The notes beneath the pieces are model-generated. The model saw nothing but the letters and a program-made list of their open reading frames with translations, did not search any database and was not told where the DNA came from. The position numbers and the translations under genes were made by a program. DNA of 8,629 bases from assembly GCA_003161205.1 (NCBI GenBank), contig PMOU01000068.1, positions 1,702 to 10,330 of the forward strand, given 5' to 3'. The stretch is from Actinomycetota bacterium (lineage in GTDB: Bacteria; Actinomycetota; Actinomycetes; Streptosporangiales; Streptosporangiaceae). The first letter of the stretch is position 1. The number at the start of each line of letters is the position of its first letter. Positions 1 through 6,503 of the stretch are shown here, piece after piece.

Positions 1-727
1 TTTCGATCAGGCTGATCGCGCGGTCCGGGTCGAACTTGGCCTCGATCAGCGCGGTCCCGCCCTTGAGCAGGGTGGGGAACAGGACCTGGTTCAGTGCCGC
101 GGTGTGGAACAACGGCGCGGTCACCAGGGCCACCTCGTCGCTGCGAATGTCGGTGTCCACCAGCAGGTTGTACACGTTCCAGATGATGTTCCCGTGGGTG
201 AGCATGACGCCCTTGGGACGCCCGGTCGTGCCGGAGGTGTACTGGATCATGAACAGGTCATCGGGTCCGATCGGTTCGTCGACCGGTTCAGGACGCTCTG
301 GCGGCATGGCGCCGTCGCCGCCCCGGCCCACCTCGTCGGCGGGGACGAGGGCGAGCGGCAGCCGCGCCAGCTCCGGCGCGCCCACCACCTGCTCGAACCC
401 AGGTGCCCAGATCAGCAGGCTCGCGCCGCTGTCGGTCAGGAGGTACGCCGTCTCTGGCGGTGCCAGCCGCGTGTTGAGCGGGATGAACACGGCTCCCAGC
501 TTCGCGGTCGCGAACATCAGCTCCACCAGCTCGATCGAGTTCAGGCCCAGGAAGGCCACCCGGTCTCCGCGGCTGACGCCGCGGGCCGCCAGGCCGCGCG
601 CCAGCCGGGTGGTGTTCTCGGCCAGCTCCGCGTAGGTCCTGCTGCGGCCAGCCTGAATGAGGGCCACCTTGCCGGGTGTCATCCGAGCGCGCCTGGCCGG
701 CCACGAGCCCAGTCCTTGATCTCGCAT
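1..727 (-). CDS. FadD-like acyl-CoA ligase (AMP-forming), 3' part outside the window
   Basis: This is the N-terminal 242 residues of an ANL-superfamily acyl-CoA synthetase, which activates a carboxylic acid to its CoA thioester through an acyl-adenylate. The P-loop YTSGTTGRPKG is at residues 163-173, followed by the APLFHTAALN segment (about 204-213) typical of FadD13-like ligases. The N-terminal half shows the usual LTYAEL-like (31-35), GDRVAFLGLNS (54-64) and KLGAVFIPLNTRL (76-88) pattern. The ATG at 727 gives an MRDQGLGSWPARRAR start common in actinobacterial FadD proteins. A later ATG at 682 would cut this off, so 727 is preferred. It begins 24 nt after the dehydrogenase stop, with only a weak AGAAAGA as possible ribosome site, and is the fourth visible gene of the operon. 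The C-terminal domain is not visible, so chain length or aromatic preference cannot be judged. It could equally be annotated as a fatty-acid or hydroxycinnamate-type ligase. Confidence 0.93.
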   Translation of the reverse strand, partial: MRDQGLGSWPARRARMTPGKVALIQAGRSRTYAELAENTTRLARGLAARGVSRGDRVAFLGLNSIELVELMFATAKLGAVFIPLNTRLAPPETAYLLTDSGASLLIWAPGFEQVVGAPELARLPLALVPADEVGRGGDGAMPPERPEPVDEPIGPDDLFMIQYTSGTTGRPKGVMLTHGNIIWNVYNLLVDTDIRSDEVALVTAPLFHTAALNQVLFPTLLKGGTALIEAKFDPDRAISLIE

Positions 728-751
728 AGTCGTGTCTTTCTGGCTCGGGTG

Positions 752-1684
752 TCAGTCCAGGCCGAGCCGTGCCTTGTTGGCCATCAGCTCACGCAGGGCC
801 AGGTCGCGGCGCGCCATCACATCGTTCTCGTCCCGCCCGGCGAACTCCTCCCGCACGCCCGCGACCAGGGTGGCGATCAGCTCGGGGGTCAGCTCAGGGC
901 TACCCAGGTCGTCCCACCAGTCGACCATCGGCGGCCCGAGGTGGGCCAGCACGTGCTCCAGTCCGCCGCCTCCGCCGGACAGGTGCTGCGTCGCGAACGG
1001 TCCGAGCAGCGCCCAGCGCAGCCCGGGACCAGCCGAGATCGCGGTGTCGATGTCCTGCACCGAGACGACCCCCTCGCCCACCAGGTGGTAAGCCTCGCGC
1101 CACAGCGCCGCCTGCAGCCGGTTAGCCACGTGGCCGGGCAGTTCCCGGCGGATCCTGATCGGGCGCTTACCCAGGTGCCGGAACACCTCCAGGGCCGAGT
1201 CCACGGCCTCTTCCGAGGTCTGACGGCCGCCGACCACTTCCACCAGCGGGACCAGGTGCGGCGGGTTGAAGGGATGAGCCACGAGCACCCGCTCGGGGTG
1301 CTGGGCACAGGCGTCCTGGAACGTGCTGGGCAGCAGCCCGGACGAGCTGCTCGCGAGCAGGACGTCCGGGCGAGCCGCCTGGTCCAGCACGGTGAAGATC
1401 TGCCTTTTCACCTCCAGCCGTTCCGGGCCGTTCTCCAGGACCAGGTCGGCCGCCGCGGCCGCCTCGCCGATATCGGCGGTGAACAAGAGTCGCTCTTGGC
1501 GGTCAGCCTGGCCCAGCTCGTCCAGCCTGGCCGCCACCGTGTCGCGGAGCCTTGGCTCGGCGCCGGGCGCCGGATCGGCGGCGACCACGCCGAAACCGCG
1601 GCTGAGCGCGAGGGCCGCCCAGCTCGCTCCGATCGCGCCGGTGCCGACCACGGTGATCGTCCGGATGTCCGCCGCCTTGATCAT
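752..1684 (-). CDS. 3-hydroxyacyl-CoA dehydrogenase family protein (L-carnitine dehydrogenase/lambda-crystallin-like)
   Basis: This 310-residue NAD-dependent dehydrogenase is expected to oxidise a 3-hydroxyacyl (usually CoA-bound) substrate to the 3-keto form. The N-terminal Rossmann fold has GTGAIG at 14-19 and an acidic residue D37 at the end of the second strand, which fits NAD rather than NADP. The catalytic set of the family is present: the serine run 112-115, H137 in HPFNPP, E149 in LVEVVGG, and N188 in VANRL. The C-terminal part, with GPGLRWALLGPF at 219-230 and a GGGGGLEHVL stretch, resembles L-carnitine dehydrogenases more than classical FadB2 enzymes. The genes that normally accompany carnitine dehydrogenase (a beta-keto acid cleavage enzyme and a betainyl-CoA thioesterase) are not seen, so a CoA-ester or related hydroxy acid is at least as likely. 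Its ATG overlaps the upstream stop as ATGA (4 nt), which implies translational coupling with the acetoacetyl-CoA synthetase. Confidence 0.92.
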   Translation of the reverse strand: MIKAADIRTITVVGTGAIGASWAALALSRGFGVVAADPAPGAEPRLRDTVAARLDELGQADRQERLLFTADIGEAAAAADLVLENGPERLEVKRQIFTVLDQAARPDVLLASSSSGLLPSTFQDACAQHPERVLVAHPFNPPHLVPLVEVVGGRQTSEEAVDSALEVFRHLGKRPIRIRRELPGHVANRLQAALWREAYHLVGEGVVSVQDIDTAISAGPGLRWALLGPFATQHLSGGGGGLEHVLAHLGPPMVDWWDDLGSPELTPELIATLVAGVREEFAGRDENDVMARRDLALRELMANKARLGLD

Positions 1685-3675
1685 GACCGCTGGCTCTCTT
1701 CCGCGCGCCGCCGGGCCAGCTCGGTGAAGGGGTCCAGCGAGGTCGGTACGGCGAGCGCGTCGCGGCTGGCGACTTCTTCCACTCGGCGGCCCTGCAGAAT
1801 CCGTTTCACCGGCAGCTCCAGCTTCTTTCCGGTCAGGTTGCGCGGGATTACCGGCACGGCGAACACCTCGTCGGGAATGTGCCGCGGCGACAGGGAGGTG
1901 CGCAGCGCGGTGGCGATAACCCGCCGCATGGCCTCATCCAGGCGCGCCCCCGGTTCCAGGGCGACGAACAGCAGCAGCTCGCCGTTACCGCCGTGCGGGT
2001 CTTCGAGGTGTACGACGAGGCTGTCGGCGATCCCGTCCAGCTCTTCCACCACGCTGTAGAACTCGGCCGTGCCGAGCCGCACGCCGCCGCGGTTGAGCGT
2101 CGCGTCGGAGCGCCCGGCCACGTGGCAGCTTCCGTTCTCGTGGAAGACGATCCAGTCGCCGTGCCGCCAGATCCCGGGATACCGATCGAAGTACGTCGCC
2201 CGCAGCCGTTGCCCGTCTTCATCGCCCCAGAACGCCACCGGCATCGACGGCATCGGCGAGGTGATCACCAGCTCGCCGAGCTCGCCGGTGACCTCGCGGC
2301 CCGCCTCGTCGAACGCGTGCACGTCCGCACCGAGGCAGCGGCCGGAGATCTCGCCCGCCCAGACGGGCAGCAGCGGGTTGTTCTGGACCAGACCCGAGCA
2401 GACGTCGGTCCCGCCGCTGCCGACGTTGAGCTGGACGCCCGGCCCGAGCTGGTCGCAGACCCATGCGTAGCCTTCCGCGGGCAGCGGCGCGCCAGCCGAG
2501 CCGACGATGCGGACGGCGAGGTCGTGGTCGGCGCGCAGGTCCAGGCCCGCCTTGCGGCAGGCCATAATGAAACCGGGGCTGGCGCCCATGACGGTGGCTC
2601 TGGTCTCCGCGGCCAGCCGCCACTGCCAGGCCAGGTCCGGGTACATCGGGTTGCCGTCGACCATCACGATCGAGGAGCCCACGAGCAGCGACGAGACCAG
2701 TGCGTTCCACATCATCCAGGACGTCGTGGAGAACCACAGCATCCTGTCCGCGGGACCCATGTCCCAGGAGAACGCGTGATTCTTCAGGTGCTCGAGCAGG
2801 ATGCCGCCGTGCCCGTGCACGATCGCCTTTGGCCGGCCGGTCGTCCCGGACGAGAACAGCACGAGCAGCGGATGGCCGAACGGAACGGCCTCGAACTCCA
2901 GCGGACCCGGACTGGCGTCGGCCAGCAGGTCCGGCCAGGACAGCGTGTCCTCGGCCTGCCAGGGACCATAGCGGACATCCAGCACGTGCCGCACACCCGG
3001 CAGCCCGGCGCGGACCTGCCGGATCTGCTCCCGCCGGTCGACGTCCTTATTCCCGTAGCGGTAGCCGCCCGCGACCAGGAGCACGGCCGGCTCGATCTGG
3101 CCGAACCGGTCGATCACGCTGCGCGGCCCGAGCTCCGTCGCGCAGCTGGCCCAGATGGCGCCCAGGCTCGCGGTGGCCAGGAAGGCGACCAGGGTCTCAG
3201 GGATGTTCGGCAGGTAGCCCGCGACCCGGTCGCCCCGGCCGACGCCCAGCCCGGCCAGGACGGCCCGCGCCCGGGCCACCTGATCGCGGAGCTGGCCGGC
3301 GGTGAGGTCGAGGTCCGGCCGGGTCTGCGACCGCCCCAGCACCATGACCCGGTCCGTGTCGGCGGTGCGCAGCGCGTGCTCCGCGTAGTTGATCCGGGCT
3401 CCGGGGAACCATTGCGTGCCCGGCATGGTCCGGTCCGCCAGCACGCAGGAGTAAGGGGCATGGCTGGTCACGCCGAAGTACTCCCATACCGCGGACCAGA
3501 AGCCGTCCAGGTCGGCGACCGACCAGCGCCACAGCTGATCGTGAGTGGTCAGCTCGACATCGCGATGCTTACCCAGCCACGCCATGAACTGCCCCGCCCG
3601 CGACCGTTCGCCGGCGTCGGCCGGCGGGCTCCACACCAGGTCGCCCTGCTTGGTCGCGGCGGCGCGGGCGTTCAT
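1681..3675 (-). CDS. acetoacetyl-CoA synthetase (acetoacetate--CoA ligase)
   Basis: This is a full-length (664 aa) ANL ligase that converts acetoacetate, or a similar 3-keto acid, plus ATP and CoA to the CoA thioester in the cytosol. Counting from the ATG at 3675, the P-loop SSGTTGRPK is at 275-283, the adenine-binding GSGGTDVCSG at 419-428, WRHGDW at 503-508 and the hinge GRSDATLNRGG at 521-531. The C-terminal GKKLELPVK (about 616-624) carries the lysine expected to drive adenylation. The N-terminal signature (WFPGARINYAEH, about 89-100) and the WMMWN segment (320-324) separate it from plain acetyl-CoA synthetase. The start is either this ATG (TGATG, 1-nt overlap with the crotonase stop) or a GTG one codon earlier at 3678 (GTGA, 4-nt overlap). 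Both imply coupling. Placed between crotonase and dehydrogenase genes, it may recycle a keto-acid product or activate a branched or unusual keto acid. Family assignment is firm; the physiological substrate is inferred. Confidence 0.95.
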   Translation of the reverse strand: MNARAAATKQGDLVWSPPADAGERSRAGQFMAWLGKHRDVELTTHDQLWRWSVADLDGFWSAVWEYFGVTSHAPYSCVLADRTMPGTQWFPGARINYAEHALRTADTDRVMVLGRSQTRPDLDLTAGQLRDQVARARAVLAGLGVGRGDRVAGYLPNIPETLVAFLATASLGAIWASCATELGPRSVIDRFGQIEPAVLLVAGGYRYGNKDVDRREQIRQVRAGLPGVRHVLDVRYGPWQAEDTLSWPDLLADASPGPLEFEAVPFGHPLLVLFSSGTTGRPKAIVHGHGGILLEHLKNHAFSWDMGPADRMLWFSTTSWMMWNALVSSLLVGSSIVMVDGNPMYPDLAWQWRLAAETRATVMGASPGFIMACRKAGLDLRADHDLAVRIVGSAGAPLPAEGYAWVCDQLGPGVQLNVGSGGTDVCSGLVQNNPLLPVWAGEISGRCLGADVHAFDEAGREVTGELGELVITSPMPSMPVAFWGDEDGQRLRATYFDRYPGIWRHGDWIVFHENGSCHVAGRSDATLNRGGVRLGTAEFYSVVEELDGIADSLVVHLEDPHGGNGELLLFVALEPGARLDEAMRRVIATALRTSLSPRHIPDEVFAVPVIPRNLTGKKLELPVKRILQGRRVEEVASRDALAVPTSLDPFTELARRRAEESQRS

Positions 3676-4469
3676 CACTCGCCCACCCGGGGAGCCCGGC
3701 CGTCCAGGAAATCCCGCATCCGGGACTTGGCGTCATCGGTGCCCTGCGCGATCGCGGCCATCAGCGCTTCCATGACGAAGCCCTCCGCCGGATTGGACTG
3801 CGCGATCCTCGGCAAGACCTGCAGGACCGCGAGGTTGGTCTGCGGCGCGTTGGCCGCCACCTTGGCCGCCAGGTCCAGGGCGGTCTCGCGCGCGGCGCCC
3901 GCCGGGACGACGTACTGCGAGAACCCCCGGGCGGCGCCTTCGGCGGCGGGATAGCGGCGGCCGGTCAGCATCATGTCCGTCACCACCGCCACGCCCACCA
4001 GCCGCGACAAGCGGACCGAGCCGCCGCCGCCAACGAATAGACCGCGCTGGCCTTCCGGCAGGGCATAAAACGCTGATTCCTCCGCCACCCGGATATGCGC
4101 CGCGGCGGCAAGCTCGAGGCCCCCGCCAATGACCGCGCCCTTGAGCGCCGCGATGACCGGCACGCTCCCGTTCTCGATGAGATCAAAGACGCGATGCCAC
4201 ATCCGCGAGTGCGCGACACCCGCCAGCGTGTCACGCTCCGCCATCTCGGCGAGGTCCAGGCCGGCGCAGAAATGATCGCCGTCAGCGTCGATGACCACCG
4301 CGTGCACACGCGGCTCGAGGTTAAGGAAGAACCGCTCGATGCCCAGGATGGTCTCGTCGCTCAGCGCATTGCGCTTGCCAGGGCGCGCCAGCGTCAGCAC
4401 GGCGACCGACCCGGCGGTCTGCGCGCGAAGCGTTCCCGGCAGCGCGCTATCACGCTGGTCGGCCCTCAC
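3675..4469 (-). CDS. enoyl-CoA hydratase/isomerase (crotonase) family protein
   Basis: This 264-residue crotonase-fold enzyme is likely to add water across the double bond of a 2-enoyl-CoA. The first oxyanion-hole segment is HFCAGLDL at 66-73 and the second is KGAVIGGGLEL at 110-120. E119 and E139 (in YALPEGQRG) fall where the two catalytic glutamates of classical enoyl-CoA hydratase lie, so hydratase chemistry looks possible. The FVGGGGSVRLSRLVG loop (145-159) follows directly, and its glycine run is longer than usual. The start is GTG at 4469: no ATG/GTG/TTG lies between it and the upstream in-frame stop near 4503, and an AAGGA ribosome site sits 7 nt upstream. It is the first gene of the operon, overlaps the next gene at its stop, and is read from the divergent control region. 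Isomerase or a different crotonase activity cannot be excluded by sequence. Confidence 0.93.
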   Translation of the reverse strand: MRADQRDSALPGTLRAQTAGSVAVLTLARPGKRNALSDETILGIERFFLNLEPRVHAVVIDADGDHFCAGLDLAEMAERDTLAGVAHSRMWHRVFDLIENGSVPVIAALKGAVIGGGLELAAAAHIRVAEESAFYALPEGQRGLFVGGGGSVRLSRLVGVAVVTDMMLTGRRYPAAEGAARGFSQYVVPAGAARETALDLAAKVAANAPQTNLAVLQVLPRIAQSNPAEGFVMEALMAAIAQGTDDAKSRMRDFLDGRAPRVGE

Positions 4470-4476
4470 GGCGCCA

Positions 4477-4481
4477 TCCTT
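4477..4481 (-). promoter_or_regulatory. ribosome binding site of the crotonase gene
   Basis: On the minus strand this reads AAGGA, spaced 7 nt from the GTG at 4469. It is the best Shine-Dalgarno match in the operon and settles the GTG as the first-gene start. The downstream genes mostly lack such a site and rely on overlapping stop and start codons. Confidence 0.7.
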
Positions 4482-4700
4482 GCCGATGTCAGCTGCGGAT
4501 TGTCATTCCCGCCGATTGGCCCGTTCATCACTACTATCTCGTCTCCCAGCTGCGGTCGGATCAGATGACGCCTTCGGCAGCCAGTTCGGCTCGTCGAGCC
4601 ACCGGGCACTCCAGCAGCTGCCTTTCGGTGTCGACTCACGGCTGGGCGGTGGCTTGAACCTCCTCGTGCGGCGCCAGCCAGCCGAGCCGGAGGCTGGACA

Positions 4701-4756
4701 TATTGACAGGAATCCTGTTGGTCAAATTCTGATGACCGACAGGATTCCTGTCAATA
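4701..4756. promoter_or_regulatory. large inverted repeat with two ACAGGAWTCCTGT operator-like palindromes
   Basis: Arms 4701-4724 and 4733-4756 are reverse complements at 23 of 24 positions (only 4719/4738 fails), around an 8-nt centre (4725-4732). Each arm carries its own short palindrome: ACAGGAATCCTGT at 4706-4718 (13 bp) and GACAGGATTCCTGTC at 4738-4752 (15 bp). Their centres, 4712 and 4745, are 33 bp apart, about three helical turns, so two dimers would sit on the same face of the DNA. Dyad sites of this length are typical for MarR-family dimers, and the marR gene is 90 bp away. The site overlaps the operon promoter from its -35 to just past its expected start and abuts the marR -10. 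Binding by this MarR protein is inferred. Confidence 0.85.
4726..4754 (-). promoter_or_regulatory. promoter of the crotonase operon
   Basis: On the minus strand a perfect -35 TTGACA lies at 4754-4749, followed by a 17-nt spacer and a -10 CAGAAT at 4731-4726 (four of six consensus bases). The expected transcription start is near 4719, which gives an untranslated leader of about 250 nt before the GTG at 4469. The -35 lies partly in the right palindrome, and the start point touches the left one. A protein on both palindromes would therefore block RNA polymerase. This is a sequence-based prediction for a vegetative sigma factor. Confidence 0.6.
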
Positions 4757-4759
4757 CTC

Positions 4760-4768
4760 TGCTATAAC
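4760..4768 (+). promoter_or_regulatory. extended -10 promoter of the marR-type gene
   Basis: TGC followed by TATAAC forms an extended -10 element (TGnTATAAT type). No good -35 hexamer lies 16-18 nt upstream; that place is taken by the right-hand palindrome of the large inverted repeat, which fits repression of the gene by its own product. Transcription would start near 4775 and give a leader of about 70 nt. Confidence 0.5.
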
Positions 4769-4845
4769 TTATTCGAAGGAATATTGAGTCTGTCGGCGCG
4801 GGGCAGGCGCGCTCGCGCGAAGCGAGGAGGGGGCGCCAGGGGGAC

Positions 4846-5316
4846 ATGACTCTCGGAACCGAGCCGGATGACACGTTCAGCGCCGTAGCCGGATTGGTGC
4901 GGCCGTCGCTGCTGTACATGGTCAAGCAACTCGAGCTTGCCGTCCGAGCCCGGCTGGATGACATCCTCAAGGACGCGGGCATCACGGCGCTGCAGTACAC
5001 GGCACTGACAGTCCTAGATCACCACGACGGACTGTCCCCCGCACAGCTGGCACGAGACTCCTTCGTCACCCCCCAGTCGACCGCGGACCTGGTGGCAAAC
5101 CTAGAGCGGAGGAACCTCGTCCGCCGGGACCGGAACCCGGCCAACCGCCGCGAGCTCGTGGTCACCCTCACGGCCTCGGGCCGCAGGCTCCTCGTCCGCT
5201 ACGCCAAGGCAGTCGCCGCCCTGGAAAAGGACATGACGTCCGGAATTGACCCAGATGACGTGGAGATCTTCCGTTCCCATCTCGACTCGTGCCGTGCGGC
5301 GCTTAACCGCAGGTAG
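4846..5316 (+). CDS. MarR-family transcriptional regulator
   Basis: This 156-residue winged helix-turn-helix protein has the length typical of the MarR family. An N-terminal dimerisation helix (about 20-43) precedes the core. The DNA-binding part follows: SPAQLARDSFV (64-74), the recognition helix PQSTADLVANLERRNLV (76-92) and the basic wing RRDRNPANRRELVVTLT (93-109). A C-terminal helix region (112-129, then 135-153) completes the dimer interface. It is divergent from a CoA-ligase/hydratase/dehydrogenase operon and next to a double palindrome. It is therefore likely a repressor of that operon and of itself, possibly sensing a CoA thioester or the acid substrate, as described for MarR regulators of aromatic-acid and hydroxycinnamate genes. 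The ATG at 4846 has AGGGGG only 2 nt before it and GGAGG 15 nt before it, so spacing is poor at both. An internal start is possible, for example the ATG at 4918, but that would remove part of the first helix. Confidence 0.92.
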   Translation: MTLGTEPDDTFSAVAGLVRPSLLYMVKQLELAVRARLDDILKDAGITALQYTALTVLDHHDGLSPAQLARDSFVTPQSTADLVANLERRNLVRRDRNPANRRELVVTLTASGRRLLVRYAKAVAALEKDMTSGIDPDDVEIFRSHLDSCRAALNRR

Positions 5317-5404
5317 TCCTCGTACCGCTGCTCGGCCAGCGGGATCGCCTGCCGGTACCAGGCCTCCCATTTGCCGGCCTTATCTCCGGCGACCAGTGTC
5401 TGAT
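5307..5404 (-). pseudogene. C-terminal remnant of a HigB/RelE-like (Gp49 family) toxin
   Basis: In the minus-strand frame with codons at 5399, 5396 and so on, about 31 residues read TLVAGDKAGKWEAWYRQAIP and continue LAEQRYEDYLR. This matches my memory of the C-terminus of phage Gp49-like/HigB toxins, whose typical end is LLVAGDKxGxWxxWYxxxIPxADxxYxxYL. Upstream in the same frame the residues (PQARLDDQ and before) bear no toxin resemblance and coincide with the end of the membrane-protein gene, so the catalytic N-terminal part is gone. Downstream the frame runs into the 3' end of the marR-type gene on the other strand, and no antitoxin is seen. It is best read as a relic left by a rearrangement behind marR. 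The match is by eye and needs a profile search. Confidence 0.5.
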
Positions 5405-5931
5405 CATCGAGCCGCGCCTGGGGGATCGGGGTGCTGGCGGATGATCTCGACGAGCAGAACCCAGGCGTTGTAGACGGCCCCTAGGAAAGCTGTGAGAGTT
5501 CCCGCAAGCATGAAGTACAGCCCGTAGCCGTACCGGATGGTAAGCGTGGTGCCGCCGGCGAGGAACAGCAGGGCAGGTAGCTGGACGTTGGCTATCCGGG
5601 ACACGAACCACCAGGCGGGATCGGCTGGATCGTCGGGGCCATGACGCAGCTGGACGGTCAGCACGGCGAGTGACATCAGGCCGGCGCAGGTGATGACCTC
5701 GATGCCGAGGGCTTCGGAGGTTTGCGGGGCGAGCGCGAGGCTGGAGACGGCGACGACGAGCAGCAGCAGGGACAGGGTTTCGGCGGCGCGGGCGGGCAGT
5801 TTGGGGAAGGAGAGGATTTGCTTCAGGTTGATCGAGACGGCAACGAAGAGCAAGCCGGTAAGGGCGGCGGCAGCTCCCACCTCAGCGACAAAGAAGTTCT
5901 GCCACGGGGCGGTGGCGTACGCGTTCACCAT
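5404..5931 (-). CDS. multi-pass membrane protein of unknown function
   Basis: This 175-residue protein has four to five hydrophobic helices, at about 13-34, 50-69, 74-95, 113-131 and 137-162. The polar loop 95-108 is rich in D, P and W, and the tail RQHPDPPGAAR is short and polar. No signal-peptide cleavage site or catalytic motif is evident. The opening WQNFFVAEVGAAAALTGLLF followed by VAVSINL resembles a group of conserved, uncharacterised bacterial membrane proteins; I cannot give a function. The ATG at 5931 is poorly served by a ribosome site (only AAGAACC upstream). The stop lies 87 nt from the convergent marR-type stop, and the cupin gene ends 77 nt upstream in the same direction, so a shared transcript with the cupin is possible. 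Reading frame and hydropathy make it a credible intact gene despite damaged neighbours. Confidence 0.8.
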   Translation of the reverse strand: MVNAYATAPWQNFFVAEVGAAAALTGLLFVAVSINLKQILSFPKLPARAAETLSLLLLVVAVSSLALAPQTSEALGIEVITCAGLMSLAVLTVQLRHGPDDPADPAWWFVSRIANVQLPALLFLAGGTTLTIRYGYGLYFMLAGTLTAFLGAVYNAWVLLVEIIRQHPDPPGAAR

Positions 5932-6008
5932 GGCGGTTCTTGGCCGCTGGTGGGGTAGCTGACGGCCTGGATAACCGCGGCCTCCTCGTCGTCGGCAGGG
6001 TCAGGTGG

Positions 6009-6503
6009 TCACCGCGCCGGGTGGCCGGCGGGTCCAGGGCCGGGGGGCAGCGGTGGCCCGACGACGGTCGTGGCGTGGCGGGCGTTGATGACCGTGAGCG
6101 CGTCGAGGTCGAGGGGGTGGGCGTGCATGACGGGAGCGGCCTCGTCGAAAAACGGCTTCATGCCGCCGGGCACGAACGTAAGCAGCATGGTCGAGGCTGT
6201 CTCCGCGGCGTTGGTCCAGGTGTGTGCGGTGCCGCGAGGAACGAACAGGAAGCTGCCCGGTTCGGCGATGACCTCGGAGCTGGCCACGGCAAACCGGAAC
6301 GCTCCTGCGAGCACGTAGAAACATTCCTCGACGGCCGCGTGGACATGCAGGGGCGCCCCGGCGTGGTTCGGCTGGACGGTGAGCTCGAACTGATCGAAGG
6401 CGCCGGTGGTCGCCTGGGTGGCCTTCCATATGAGCAGTTCAGTGGGGCTGAACTGCAGGGCGTCGCCCTCGCCGGCCGGGGTGACGATAGGAAGGACGGA
6501 CAT
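6009..6503 (-). CDS. cupin-domain protein
   Basis: This small single-domain cupin of 164 residues probably binds one metal ion in a beta-barrel. Cupin motif 1 runs from about G49 to G67 with H53, H55 and E59 (HVHAAVEE). Motif 2 runs from about G83 to N98 (EPGSFLFVPRGTAHTWTN) with H94. All four usual metal ligands are therefore present. The C-terminal tail (about 148-164) is a proline- and glycine-rich extension of low complexity. The reading frame stays open upstream to about 6680, but the ATG at 6503 is the right start: the cupin fold begins soon after, and it overlaps the stop of the preceding DUF5996 fragment as TGATG. Cupins of this size include oxygenases, isomerases and sensor-like proteins, so no reaction can be assigned. 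Coupling to a gene that is now truncated suggests expression may have changed. Confidence 0.88.
   Translation of the reverse strand: MSVLPIVTPAGEGDALQFSPTELLIWKATQATTGAFDQFELTVQPNHAGAPLHVHAAVEECFYVLAGAFRFAVASSEVIAEPGSFLFVPRGTAHTWTNAAETASTMLLTFVPGGMKPFFDEAAPVMHAHPLDLDALTVINARHATTVVGPPLPPGPGPAGHPAR

Larger units (their letters stand above)
4470..4845. other. divergent intergenic control region
   Basis: These 376 bases separate the crotonase operon (minus) from the marR-type gene (plus). From 4701 to 4768 they hold the large inverted repeat and both candidate promoters described separately. From 4470 to about 4700 lies a presumed 5' leader of roughly 230-250 nt for the operon. It contains one 20-codon open frame next to the crotonase start but no recognised riboswitch. 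From 4769 to 4845 lies the marR leader, with a purine-rich stretch at 4821-4833 and AGGGGG just before the ATG. No conserved protein was recognised on either strand here. Confidence 0.75.

Noticed and set aside
104..2059. Long plus-strand open frame (651 codons)
   Set aside because: It runs opposite the ligase, dehydrogenase and synthetase genes, has no family resemblance, and is a usual shadow of high-GC coding DNA.
1879..3954. Long plus-strand open frame (691 codons)
   Set aside because: It is antisense to acetoacetyl-CoA synthetase and crotonase; its low-complexity R/P/G/A-rich translation shows no domain.
752..4469. Carnitine degradation operon
   Set aside because: Only the dehydrogenase suggests it; the cleavage enzyme, thioesterase and carnitine-type transport genes are absent in the visible part.
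4726..4768. Second TTGACA promoter toward marR from 4703-4708
   Set aside because: The hexamer exists on the plus strand, but no -10-like sequence lies 16-18 nt downstream (ATTCTG at 4726-4731); the extended -10 at 4760-4768 is a better choice.
5317..5403. Terminator between the convergent marR-type and membrane-protein genes
   Set aside because: Only a weak 5-bp stem (GCCGG/CCGGC near 5373-5394) was found and no T-run follows it; the stretch is better explained by the toxin remnant.
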